Shown: positions 10,458 to 21,451 of the stretch, piece by piece | Layout: every line of letters begins with the position of its first letter | Position numbering within the stretch: position 1 is the first letter of the stretch | Assembly (NCBI GenBank): GCA_019448385.1 | Contig: JAGTXO010000011.1 | Span: 524,001-588,000, forward strand | Length of the DNA stretch: 64,000 bases | DNA from: Diacronema lutheri | Lineage: Eukaryota; Haptophyta; Pavlovophyceae; Pavlovales; Pavlovaceae | Direction: 5' to 3' | Translations under genes and position numbers: made by a program | The notes under the pieces: model-generated | Told to the model about the DNA's origin: nothing | The model's input: the letters and a program-made list of their open reading frames with translations, nothing else | The model's database searches: none

Positions 10458-12782
10458 ATGGAACCTTGCACACCCACGCACACACACCGGGGAGAGGTTC
10501 ATGACGACGACGCCAACGACGACGACGAAGGTGAGGAGGAGTCGAGCTACACGCCACTTTCGATGCGCGCACTCCATGCCGCCGACGAGCTCCGCTCGCC
10601 CGCTACGCCGCGCGCGCGCGTCGCCGGCGCGGCGGACGACTATCAGTCGCCCGGCGGCGCGGCAGAGTACACGCCGCTCGTCGAGATCGTCGTGGCGGTG
10701 CGCGTGATCTCGTTCGAGGAGGCGGCGGAGTTTGACGCGTTCTGCCTGCAGGTCGTGCTCGAGGGCCACGCCCCCTACGAGATCTCCCGCCGCTACTCGC
10801 ACTTTGACTCGCTCCGCAGCCTTCTCATCGCGCGCGGCCACGCGCGCGTGCCGCGCCTGCCGGTCAAGAGCCTGTTCGGCCGGCGTGTGCGCGGCGCGGG
10901 CGCGCTGCGCGACCGCTCGCTCGCGCTCGACGAGTGGCTGCGCGCGCTCGTCGAGCACCGGACCGCGTCCGCGTCGCAGGACTTTTTGCTCTTCCTCGTC
11001 CCCGGCTCGGGCCTCGAGGACGCCGCCGGGTACGGCGGCGCCGCGTCGGTCGCGCAGCTCGCGACGCGGCCCAAGCTGACGTGGCTGCAGCAAGCGCTGG
11101 AGACGCGCTTTGACGCGCGCGTCGGCGCCGTCTTTCGCCGCCTCAACGCCCTGGAGGCCGCGCTGCGCGCGTCGGACGCGCGCGCGGAGGCGGCCGAGGC
11201 GTCGCTCGCCGCCGCGCGCGACGCGCGCCGCGCCGAGCGGCGGCGCGACGGCGCGCACGCGCGCGCGTGCCTCGGTGCGGCGGCGAGCGCGGCGGTCGCC
11301 GCGCTCTCGCTCGCCATCGACCTCGAGGCCGAGGACGCCGCGCGCGCGGCGCGCGAGCTGCGCGCCGCGCTCGCGCCGCCGGACGCACCGGACGCCACCG
11401 GCGCCGGCGGCGGCTTTGGCTTCGTGACCGCGGGCCACTCGCGCGCCAGCTCGCCGCGTGGGCGCGCGTCGGCGTCCGGCTCGCGCGCCGGCTCGCGCCC
11501 GCCCTCGCGCGCCGGATCGCGCCCGCCGCCGCCGCCCGCGCCCGCGCCCCTTGGCTGCAAACCGGCCAGCCGCATCGGCCCGCCCGCCGCGCTCGGCGGC
11601 GGCGGCGGCGGCAGCGAGCCGTTTCGCTTCGTGCCGCCGAGCGACGAGCGGTTGCTACCGCTCGGCGCGCCGCCGCCGCCGCTCGGCGGCATGGACGGCG
11701 CGGGCGCACCGGCGGGGAGGGAGGGGAGGGACGCGAGCACGGAGACGACATACGAGCTGATGGACGAAGCGGCGAGCGCCGTGCGCGCCGCCGCTTCGAC
11801 GCCCGCGCCCGTCGCCGACGCGCGCCGCGCCGCGCGTGCCGCTGCGGGCGGTACGCGCTCGCCGTCGCCGCCTCCGGCCGACGCCACCGTCGTCGCCGCG
11901 GCCGCGCGCGGCGGCCACGTCAACGAGCGCGACGGCGTGGCGCGCGCGGCGCCGTCGCTAGCCAAAGATTCGGCGCAGCTGCCGGCCTGCGCCCTCGCAG
12001 CGGCCGGCAGCTGCACCACCGGCACCACCGTCTGCACCACCGGCACTACCGTCTGCACCACCGTCGAGTGCGAGCGCGCGTTGGCCGCTGCGCCCGCCGA
12101 CGGAGCGGCTGGCACGGAGCTGCGCGTGTGCGCGCACTCGCCGCTTTTAAACACGCCGCCCTCGGCTGTGCCACGCGAGCCGCAAACGGCGGAGCCCAGC
12201 GCCTCGCGCCGGCGCGTCGCCGCGCTCTCGCGCGCCGTGCGCCTCGCGACGGGCGCGCCGCGCGTCGGGCCCGCCAACGGCGCCGACGGCGCCAACGTGG
12301 ACGGGTGCGCAAACATCAGCGCCAACGGTGCGGGCGCGGGCGCGGACGCGCGCGCGGACGCGCGCGCGCGCGCGGACGTGCGCGCGCACGACGAGCGCGC
12401 GCCACCGCCACCAACGCCCGACGAGGGCGTCGAGCGCGCGTTCCGCCGGTGGCGGATGGCGAGCGCGCTCGCGGGCGTAGACAAGCTCCGTCATGAGCTC
12501 GAGCGCGCGCGCGCCGAGGTCGACGCGGCGGCGCGCGGCCTGCGCGTCCGCGAGGCGGCGCTCGATCGGCGCGAGGCCGAGCGAAGGTGCGAGCTCGAGG
12601 GCTCCGCGGCGCACACCGCGGTGGCGCCGTCCCCGCCGCCGCCATCGCCGTCGCCGCTCCGCCGCACGTCGACCGCCGGCGGGCCGCAGCTCCGACTGGC
12701 GGTGACGCGGCTGATGCTTGGCATGCCGCCGGTCGAGGGCGTGGCGGACGGCGCCGGCCATGGGGCCGCATGGACTGGCTAG
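10458..12782 (+). CDS. PX-domain (phosphoinositide-binding) coiled-coil protein
   Basis: Single exon, 774 residues from ATG 10458 (MEPCTPTHTHRGEVH). The PX domain spans about residues 74-182: VEIVVAVRVISFEE, then YEISRRYSHFDSLRSLL carrying the RRYSxF lipid-binding signature, the proline loop ARVPRLPVKSLFGRR, and the terminal helix QDFLLFLVPG. PX domains bind phosphoinositides, usually PI3P on endosomes. After it come a coiled coil near residues 215-255, a long disordered Pro/Ala/Ser region with a Cys-Thr-Thr-Gly-Thr-Thr repeat (12010-12065), and a second coiled coil near 670-715 (KLRHELERARAEVDAAARGL). The architecture resembles sorting-nexin-type membrane adaptors without a recognisable BAR domain. 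An upstream in-frame extension lacks a better start and overlaps the PRCC gene. Confidence 0.8.
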   Translation: MEPCTPTHTHRGEVHDDDANDDDEGEEESSYTPLSMRALHAADELRSPATPRARVAGAADDYQSPGGAAEYTPLVEIVVAVRVISFEEAAEFDAFCLQVVLEGHAPYEISRRYSHFDSLRSLLIARGHARVPRLPVKSLFGRRVRGAGALRDRSLALDEWLRALVEHRTASASQDFLLFLVPGSGLEDAAGYGGAASVAQLATRPKLTWLQQALETRFDARVGAVFRRLNALEAALRASDARAEAAEASLAAARDARRAERRRDGAHARACLGAAASAAVAALSLAIDLEAEDAARAARELRAALAPPDAPDATGAGGGFGFVTAGHSRASSPRGRASASGSRAGSRPPSRAGSRPPPPPAPAPLGCKPASRIGPPAALGGGGGGSEPFRFVPPSDERLLPLGAPPPPLGGMDGAGAPAGREGRDASTETTYELMDEAASAVRAAASTPAPVADARRAARAAAGGTRSPSPPPADATVVAAAARGGHVNERDGVARAAPSLAKDSAQLPACALAAAGSCTTGTTVCTTGTTVCTTVECERALAAAPADGAAGTELRVCAHSPLLNTPPSAVPREPQTAEPSASRRRVAALSRAVRLATGAPRVGPANGADGANVDGCANISANGAGAGADARADARARADVRAHDERAPPPPTPDEGVERAFRRWRMASALAGVDKLRHELERARAEVDAAARGLRVREAALDRREAERRCELEGSAAHTAVAPSPPPPSPSPLRRTSTAGGPQLRLAVTRLMLGMPPVEGVADGAGHGAAWTG

Positions 12783-12928
12783 AGTACAACGGGTACAGGC
12801 GCGCACCAGCCGGGCGCGCGGAAGCGGGCGCACATCTTTGTGGCCCTTCCTTCCTGCGCGGAACATGCAAGCGAACGGGTGGAGATGAGAAAAGAGTCGA
12901 ACTTGGAAAGTGACACACCTCAAGCGAG
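12783..12928. other. Convergent gap, PX / aldehyde dehydrogenase
   Basis: 146 bases between two stop codons. It holds both 3' ends; no signal is recognisable. Confidence 0.5.
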
Positions 12929-14670
12929 TCACGCGACGGGCGCGAGGAACTTGGAGTGCTTGTGGAGCGCGCCGCCGATCGCGGTGGTCGTCGCGTCCTT
13001 GGGGTTGTACGCAACGACGGTCTCGATCGAGAAGGCGCGCAGCGCCTCGCTCACCGACATCGTGCCCATCGCCGACGAGCGGCGGCCGGAGAAGGGGACG
13101 ACGTCGGGCGAGCGGCTGCACTGCATGTTGAGGTTGATCCGGCCGACCTGTGTTGCGAGCGCGTCGAGCAGCGGCGCCGCGCGCGCCGCGTCCGCCGTGA
13201 AGACCGCCGCCTGCTGCCCGCTCCAGCTCGCCTTGAGCGCGGCGTGCACCTCGCCGACGTCGGCGAAGCGCGACACCGGGAGCACGGGCGCAAACTGCTC
13301 CTCGTCGAAGAGGCGCATGTCGCTGCGCACGCTATCAACGATGAGCGGCGTGAGCAGCGTGCCGCGCAGCGTGCCGCCGCCGCCGTCTCCTCCGTTCACG
13401 ACCTTTGCGCCCTTCTCAACCGCGTCCGCGACGAGCGCCTCGAGGAAGGCGGGCTTGTCCGCGTCGGGCAGCGGGGTGATGGCCACGTGCTCCTCCCACG
13501 GCAGCCCTGCCTTGAGCGCGCCCATCTTGGCCGCGAGCTTGTCGACGAACGCGTCGCCGACCGCGCCCGCCGGAGCGAACATGAGCTTAATCGACGTGCA
13601 CCGCTGCACGGCCAAAGAGGGGGGGGGGGGGATGGGGGTGAGCACGCGTTGACGAGGCGCGCGGCGCGCGCGCAAGCAGTGCGCGCGCGCGGCGCCGAGC
13701 CGCCCGGCGCGTGCACCTGTCCGTTGTACGACGTGGCGCCGAGCGCGCACTGCTCGGCGGCGAGATCGAGGTCGGCGTCGTCGAGCACGACGGCGGCGTT
13801 CTTGGCGGCGAGCTGCGCGAAGAGCGTGAGCGTGTGCGGCGTGGGGTGGCCCTTGATGAGGCGGTCCATCACGCTGGGCCCGCCGATGAAGCCGATCACG
13901 TCGACGAGGCCCGTCTCGATGATCGGTGGCATTGTCTTGCGCCCCGAGCCCGTCACAAAGTTGATGACGCCTGGCGGCAGCGCGGCCGCGAAGGCGTCGG
14001 CGGTGAGGAGGTGGACGAGGCCGCCGGTGGCGGGCAGCTTGAGCACAGCGGTGTTGCCCATCAACAGCGCGGGGATCAGCATCGCGTACATCTCGTTGAG
14101 CGGGTAGTTGAACGCGGCGAGGCCGAGCATCACGCCGATCGGGCCGAGCCGCACCTGGCACGCGACGCCCGACACGTCGGTGAACGTCTCGAAGCCGGCG
14201 CCGACGGTCGGGCTCTCGCGCAGCTGCGCGATGGCGTGCGCGATGAAGTCCATCGTCCGGTCAAACTCCTTGCCCGCGTCCGCCGTGCTCTTGCAGATCT
14301 CCCACACGAGCACGTCGACGATCTGCTCGCGCACCTTGCGCAGCTCGCCGACGAGCGCCTCGACGGCGGCGATGCGCTCGGCGAGCGGCTTCTGCGGCCA
14401 TTCGCCCTGGCCGCGGTCCCACGCGGCTGCCGCCGCGCGCACAGCCGCGAGCGCGTCCTCCTCCGAGAACTGCGCCACCTTGCCGATGACGGCGCGCGCG
14501 CGCGTCTCGCCGTCGTAGATGGGCGACGTCGCCTCGACGACCTCGCCCGAAAAGGGGAGGCGCTCGCCGCCGATGAAGCGGAAGACGCCGTCGATCATCG
14601 GCTTGCGCGCATGCCACTCCGACGCTGCGGGAACCGAGAGCGGCGGCTGCGAGTCGAACGTGTACGCCAT
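12929..14670 (-). CDS. GAPN-like aldehyde dehydrogenase (non-phosphorylating glyceraldehyde-3-phosphate type)
   Basis: Two exons, 14670-13717 and 13603-12929, 542 residues; donor gtgcac, acceptor gtgcag, joining YNGQ to RCTSIK. ALDH landmarks: substrate/oxyanion Asn in LAAFNYPLNEMY, NAD(P) fold GNTAVLKLPATGGLVHLL, nucleophile Cys320 in NGQRCTSIK, and MRLFDEEQFAPVLPVSRF. The C-terminal RINLNMQCSRSPDVVPFSGR and the GQRCT..K box resemble the GAPN branch, which oxidises glyceraldehyde-3-phosphate to 3-phosphoglycerate with NADP+. Oddity: the position of the general-base Glu (LELGGK in the family) reads AQLAAKN, Gln286. It lies 34 residues before Cys320, the canonical spacing. No clear targeting peptide, so probably cytosolic. 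Substrate is inferred from similarity only. Confidence 0.8.
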
Positions 14671-14822
14671 CGGAGCGCGATCGGAGCGGAGCGGATGACG
14701 GACGGCTGTGGGAAGTGAAACCTGCGCCCCCTTCGATTTCGCGCATCCGCCGCCGCACGGCGTGTGGAGGAACTTCTAAAGTTGGCGACACCCTCACACT
14801 GAGGCCGACTCTCACACTGGGC
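14671..14822. other. Gap between aldehyde dehydrogenase start and IFT122 stop
   Basis: 152 bases with both genes on the minus strand. It must hold the dehydrogenase promoter and the IFT122 3' end. No motif recognised. Confidence 0.4.
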
Positions 14823-15186
14823 TCACTCGGCCGTCTGCGGCGCGCGGCAGAAGGGGCACTGCCCCTTGGCCAGCACGGCCGCCTCCCACTCCTCGCCGTG
14901 GAAGAAGCGGTTGCACGCGCTGCACTGCGAGATTGGGATCTCGGGCACCTGCGGCGCGTCGCGGCGCCGGGCATGGGGGACGGAGATGCGCGCGCGCGTG
15001 CGCGCGTTGGAGGAGGCACTGCCGCTGCGGCGGGACGGGTGCACGCTCGAATGGCAGCGGGCAGGGCGAGGGCGTGCGGTTGCGCGCGCCATGTTCTTCC
15101 ACCACACCCACGGCAGTGCCGCGCCTCCCGCCGCGCCTCCGCCTGCCCATTTTTGCACAAAGACCTGCGGCAGTTGAATTGGTGGT

Positions 15187-15224
<38 letters not shown>

Positions 15225-16233
15225 CGGGGGGCGGGAGTGCGCACGATGGCCGCCACGGCGCGTGAGGCGTGGCCGTGAACGCGGCGCGCGCGCTGCACGC
15301 GGGCAGTGGGCGGGCGGCGGTGGCCCCTCCCGGGGGGGGGGGGGGGGGGGTGGGAGCGAGGAGACGCAGAGCCGGGCGGCTCTTGGCGCGTTCGGACGGG
15401 GAATGGGGGGACAGGTTGGTGCGGTGGGCACGCACCTCCTCCTTGTGGAAGGAGAGGAGCATCGACTCGTCCACCTCGACGGGCACGAACGCACCCCCGC
15501 CCGCGTCAAAGTCGAGGAGCGCCTGCATGAACGGCTCGTCGGAGCCGAGCGCGTCGTCGGCAGCGTCGGCGCCGTCGTCGCCGAGCGTGAGCACCTGCGC
15601 GCCGCCGCCACCGCCACCGCCGCCGCCCTGCCACGGGTTGGCCTTCGCCTCGGCGCGCGCGGCGACGGGCGGCGGCTCGCGCGAGACAAGCCGCTCCGCC
15701 TCCTGCCGGGGGGGGGGGGTGGGGGGTGAGGGGCGTGAAGGGGGAGGAGAATTTTAAAGGGGGGGAGGCGAGCTGGTGCTGCGCAGGCCATCACGCGGCG
15801 CGCGCGCCGGGCACGGTGGGGCGCGCGGGCGCGCGCCGCGGTTGGGCGCGAGCGTGCATCTGTCGGTGCATCTGTCGCACCTGCGGGAAGATGTGCGGCG
15901 GCAGGGCAAAGCGGACGAGGGGCAGCGGCTCGAAGGTGGCGAAGGAGCGCGCGAAGGGGTGGCGGCAGACAACGCACTCGTCGCCCACGCCCGGCGGCGG
16001 GAGGAGCGGGTTGGTCGTCTGGCAGCGGTAGCAGACGGCGATCAGGTCCTCAGAGTCGACGAAGGGCTTGGCGCGCACGGAGATCGCCTGCGCAGCGCGG
16101 CGAATGGCAGCGCGCGCCAAGGGAGGAACGGGAGGAACGGGAGGAACGGGAGGAACGGGAGGAACGGGAGGAACGCAGCCGCGCACGGGTCGGGCGTGGG
16201 CCCGGTGCGCGCGGCCGCCTGCTCGTCCCACCC

Positions 16234-16269
<36 letters not shown>

Positions 16270-19200
16270 ACGCATGCGCCCGGCACGCGGAGTGCGCGCC
16301 ACCACCGGGGGGGAGGGGGGGGGGGGGCGCTCGGGGCGCGCGCGAGCGCACACCTGCAGGTCGATGTGTTCGCGCCAGGCGGGGGGCAGGCGGTAGGCGG
16401 AAAGCTTCTCGTAGGCCTGTCTGCTCAGCTTGAAGGCGCCAAGCGCCTTGGCCTGCTTGGCAAGCGCGGCGAGCGTCGAGACGCGCGAGACGCGGAACGG
16501 GCAGCGATGCGTTGTTCTCGCCAGCAAGAAGCGGCAGCACCTGCGCAAGGCATCCACCGACGCACAGCGCATGGCGGGCGCAGGCCGCAGCGCACGGGCG
16601 GGTGGGCGCCGCCGTCCGCCGTCTGGCGCCGGACGCCGGCGCGTGCGGGCGCAGCGCGTGGCGCGGTGCGGCGGCGCGCGTTCACTGGAAGATTGTCTCG
16701 GCAAGCTCGGTGGTGAAGGGCTCGCGCTCGAAGCGGTGCACCATCTCGTACCTGCCGGAAAGGAAGAGAGGGGAGGGGGGGGGGGGGGGCAAAGGAGGGG
16801 ACGGCCAGGTCGGGCGCAGAGGGGCAGCCGGTGTGTGGCCGGTGGTTGCGCGGTTTGTGCTCGCCTCGGCATGCGCGCTGCCCTGCCCCACCCTGCCCCA
16901 CCCTGCGCTGCCCCACACTGCCCTGCCCCACCCTGCCCTGCCCTGCCCTGCCCTGCCCCACCCTGCACTGCGCTGCGCTGCCCTGCCCCACCCTGCCCCA
17001 CCCTGCGCTGCCCTGCGCTGCCCTGCGCTGCCCTGCCCCACCCCACCCCACCCTGCCCTGCCCCACCCCACCCCACCCTGCCCCACCCCACCCTGCCCTG
17101 CCCCACCCCACCCCACCCCACCCTGCCCTGCCCTGCCCTGCCCCACCCCACCCCACCCTGCCCCACCCTGCCCTGCCCCACCCTGCCCCACCCTGCCCTG
17201 CCCTGCCCCACCCTGCCCTGCGCTGCGCTGCGCTGCCCCACCCTGCGCTGCGCTGCGCGGCGTGGCTGCGCGCGCTTACGCGTAGTAGATCTCCGCCTGG
17301 CCGTTCAGCTCGGCATACTCTGCGAGCACGGCCGCCGATGCCTCCGCAAAGGGCGCAGCTGAACCCGCGCCGTGGGCGATGGCGGCGCGGCCGCGGGGCC
17401 GGCCCGCCGCGAGCGCGCCGCCCACGCCGCCGTCTGCCGCGGCGTCCGCGCCGGCCGCGCCCCTGCGCGCCGCGCGCAGCCGCTCGGTGGCGATGAGGTG
17501 CAGGTAGAGCGCGGCGTCGGCGAAGCGCTCCTCCACCGTCGCGTTGTGCGCGAGGGCCTGCAGCATGCGTACCGCCTTGTCCGGACGGCCAGCGCGCGTG
17601 TATCTGACGGGGGGGGGGGGGGGGGGGGCGGGGTGGGAGGGGGTGGGCCGTGACCGGGCGCGGCGCGTAACGGCAGGCGGGCGCGGCGCGTAACGGCGCG
17701 CTGCGTGGGCGCGACGGCGGCGTGCGCGCGCGCCGCAGGGCACAGCCCGCGCGCGTGAACTCGCGGGCTGGGAGATGGTCGGGGGGAAAAGGAACGGGGG
17801 AAGGGGGGAAGGGGGGGGGGGGCAAGGCGAGTGCGCGCGCGCACGCGTCCTGCGCCTCGACAAAGCGGTCGCGCACAGCGAGCCAATCGGCATAGGGCAG
17901 GTAGACGGCGGGCGCGTGCTGCGGGTGGTCGCGCGCGAGGTCCGTCGCCTCCTCCCACGCGCCCTGCTCGACCGCCAGCCCGATGAGCGCAGCCGCGTCG
18001 CCCAACTTGGCGTACGCCTCGCGCGCGCCCGCCGCGTCGCCCGCCTTCTTGAGGTACATGGCGCATGCACTGAGCTCGTCGCGTGCAGACGGTGCGAGGG
18101 AGCGGAGCAGCTCGCGCAGGCGTGCCGCCGATGCCGCGCCCCCATTGTCGCCGAGCACGCGGATCGCGCGCAGCATGTCGCCCGCCGCAGCGTAGCTGTT
18201 GACCAGACCAGACCGGAGGGGGGGGGGGGAGGGGCGGGGGGGGGGGGGGGGCGGGTTGGTGGCCGCGCGGCGCGGCGCAGGTCGGAGCGCGCGCACCCGC
18301 AGCGCACGCGGCGCGGGGCCGAGTGAGTGTGTGGGAGGGGAGGATGGGGAGGAGGGGAGGAGGGGAGGAGGGGAGGATGGTGGGTTGGTGGGTGCGGGCG
18401 GGCGGGCGGGCGTGCGGGCGGGCGGGTCGCGCAGGGCGCGCAGCGCGCACGTCTCGGCGGCCGCCTTCCAATCGTTCACCTCCTCCGCCCACTCGGCCTG
18501 TCGCTTAGCAAGATCGGCATTGTTGGCGAGGCCTGCCGTGCCCGAATATCGCTTCGCCTCGTCCCACTGCCGCAGCTCGGTGAACATGGCAACGGCACGG
18601 TCGGCGCGGCCCGCCTTGGCGTAGAGCCGCGCGGCCTCTGCGAACTTGCCCTGGTGCGCGAGCACGTCGGCAGCGAGGAGCTGATCGTCGTGACCCGGTG
18701 CCTTGCGCGCGGCCTCGACTGCACGTACAAGGTCGAGGAGCCGCAGGTCCCTCGTACGCACGAAGGCCTGCCGCGCGCTCTTCAGCTCGAGGGCGCGCAA
18801 CGCCTCGCTGCCCAGATGCTGCCACTCGGAGGCCGTCGCGTCGAGGCACGCGACGCGCGCTGCGCCGGCGTAGTCGCCGTTCTCGAGGAATTGGTACAGC
18901 GAGGCGGTCTGGCGAAATAGAGGGGGGGGGGGGGGGGGGGGGGGCGAGTGGCGTGCGAACGGCCGCAGGTGTGAATTCATGGGGGGCGGCGAGAGGACGG
19001 GCCGGGGGGGGGGGGGGGGGGGGGGGGCGAGTGGCGTGCGAACGGCCGCAGGTGTGAATTCATGGGGGGCGGCGAGAGGACGGGCCGGGGGGGGGGGGGG
19101 GGGGGGGCGAGTGGCGTGCGAACGGCCGCAGGTGTGAATTCATGGGGGGCGGCGAGAGGACGGGCCGGGGGGGGGGGGGGGGGGGGCGAGTGGCGTGCGA

Positions 19201-21418
19201 ACGGCCGCAGGTGTGAATTCATGGGGGGCGGCGAGAGGACGGGCCGGGGGGGGGGGGAGGGGGGGGAGGAGAAGGGGGGGGGGGGGAACTCAACGGACCT
19301 GCGGCACGTGCATCGTCTTCATCTCGACAAAGTGGAGGCAAAAGATCTGCGACCCGTACCCACACCCGCGCAGTGAAGGAAAGGGAAGTGAAGAGGGGGG
19401 GGGGGGGATTTGGGTCTCGCAGCCGCACGCGCACGCGCGGCGCCGGGCGCCTGGGCTGCGCGCGGCGGGTTTGTTGGCAGACGGCAGGATGGCACCGAGG
19501 CGGGCGCAGGAGCCGCGGCCGCTCGGCGCGCGCCTTGCTGCCGGTGAATCGAACGACGGAGCCGTGCGCCAGGTCGGTGTGCACGGGGAAGGTGCCCATC
19601 TTGACGGTGAGCGTGCCGTTGCCCGAGAAGCAGAAGGCATCCTCGAGCGCCGAGTTCCACGCGACGGACGTGCCGCCCTGTTCCGTCATCGTGACGGCAC
19701 CTGTCGTGAGGTCGAAGCTACTCGATGTTGCGGGGCATGATGGAAAGGAGGAGGGGGGGGGGGGAGGGGGGGGGGGGGGCAGCGCTCAGCGGAGGGAAGA
19801 AGGGAAGAAGGGAGGGCGGGGAGGGGGGGAGGGGGGGGGTGGGGCTGCGTTGGGGGCACATACACGCGCACGACCATGTTGTCATCGACGACGGCGAGCT
19901 TTGAGCGCGAGGGCGACATGTCGATGCAGCGCACAGGCGCATCAACCCTCGCCAGCTGCGTGGGGAAGGGGTTGTCCACAAAGACGCGCACGACCGTACC
20001 CGACTCGAGGCCAAGGAGAAGGCCCTCACGCGCTCGCTCACCGCCGATCACCTTGATGTACCTGCATGCCATGCAGGGGGGGGGGGGGGGGGGGGCGGGT
20101 TGTGCTTTGACGCGCCATCTCGCCCCGTCTTTGGGGTAGAGCAGCATGGCGGCGCTGCCCAGCCCTGCGCTGCCCTGCCACCCAGTGCAATGGCGCCTCC
20201 TGCGCTGCCCTGCCACCCAGTGCAATGGCGCCTCCTGCGCTGCCCTGTTTCGTCTCACCGTATCGTGGCCTCGAGATCCCACTCTCGCACGAGCTCGCCG
20301 CGCAGGTCGAGAAGGCGCAGGCGGCGGTCGAGGCACAGCGTCACGTGCGCCGCTGTCAAGACGAGCAGCGTGCACTCGAGCTTCTTGCCGATCCGCTCGC
20401 TCGGCCTGCGCGGCGGGTGGCGCGGCGGGCACGAGGCGCGCGCGGCGCGGCGCGGCGCGTTGACGGCGGACGGCGGCGATGCGCCACGCCGCGGCAGCAC
20501 CGGAAGGGGGGGGGGGGGGGGGGGGGGGGGGAAGGGGGGGGGATATGGACGCGTGATGCGAAGCGGCGAGAAAGACGAAGACAGGATGCGCGCGTGGTAC
20601 GTCATGTCTGCGTGCGCTTGCCACCGCCCTCCCCCCCTTCCCCTCTTGCCCCCCCCTCCCCGCTCAACATGCCCAACCCGCTTCGCCCCTTGCTGCACGC
20701 GGGCAGCCGACGCCACGCTGCAGCGCGCGGCACAGGCGCCCCCCCCCCCCCTCCCCCCCCCCTTCCCCCCCCATCCCCGCCTTGGCGCACCTGTAGCTCA
20801 TGTCGGTCGCATCGTCCGGGTGGGCGAGCTCATAGAGCAGGATCTGCGCATGGCACAGTGGGGAAGCGTGAAATCGTGAGGGCTTAAAGAGGAGGGGGGT
20901 TAAGAAGGTGGAGGGGGGTTAGGAAGGTGGAAAGGGGTTAGGAAGGTTGAGGGGCAGGCGGGGGAAAGGTGGAGGGGTTAGGAAGGTGGAGGAGCAGGCG
21001 GGGCAAAGGTGGAGGGGTTAGGAAGGTGGAGGAGCAGGCGGGGCAAAGGTGGAGGGGTTAGGAAGGTTGAGGGGCAGGCGGGGGAAAGGTGGAGGGGTTA
21101 GGAAGGTGGAGGAGCAGGCGGGGCAAAGGTGGAGGGGTTAGGAAGGTTGAGGGGCAGGCGGGGGAAAGGTGGAGGGGTTAGGAAGGTGGAGGAGCAGGCG
21201 GGGCAAAGGTGGAGGGGTTAGGAAGGTGGAGGAGCAGGCGGGGGAAAGGCGCGCAGCAGACGGCTCGCCTTGTCGGGCAGCTGCACCGCGAGCTTGTCCT
21301 TGTAGACGGCCACCTTGCGCACGTAGTCGCGGCACTTGATCCGCACGCGCTCATCGGTGGCGAGGTGCTGGACGATCACGTCGGTCATGTTGTCGCGGTA
21401 GGCGTAACTGCCGCGCAG

Positions 21419-21451
<33 letters not shown>

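Noticed and set aside
16880-17265. Open frames of Leu-Pro-Cys-Pro type in the pentamer array
   Set aside because: Simple-sequence translation in several frames; the array is intronic to IFT122.
20889-21246. Telomere-like ggttagg words
   Set aside because: Part of a 40-base minisatellite inside an intron, not a run of telomere units.
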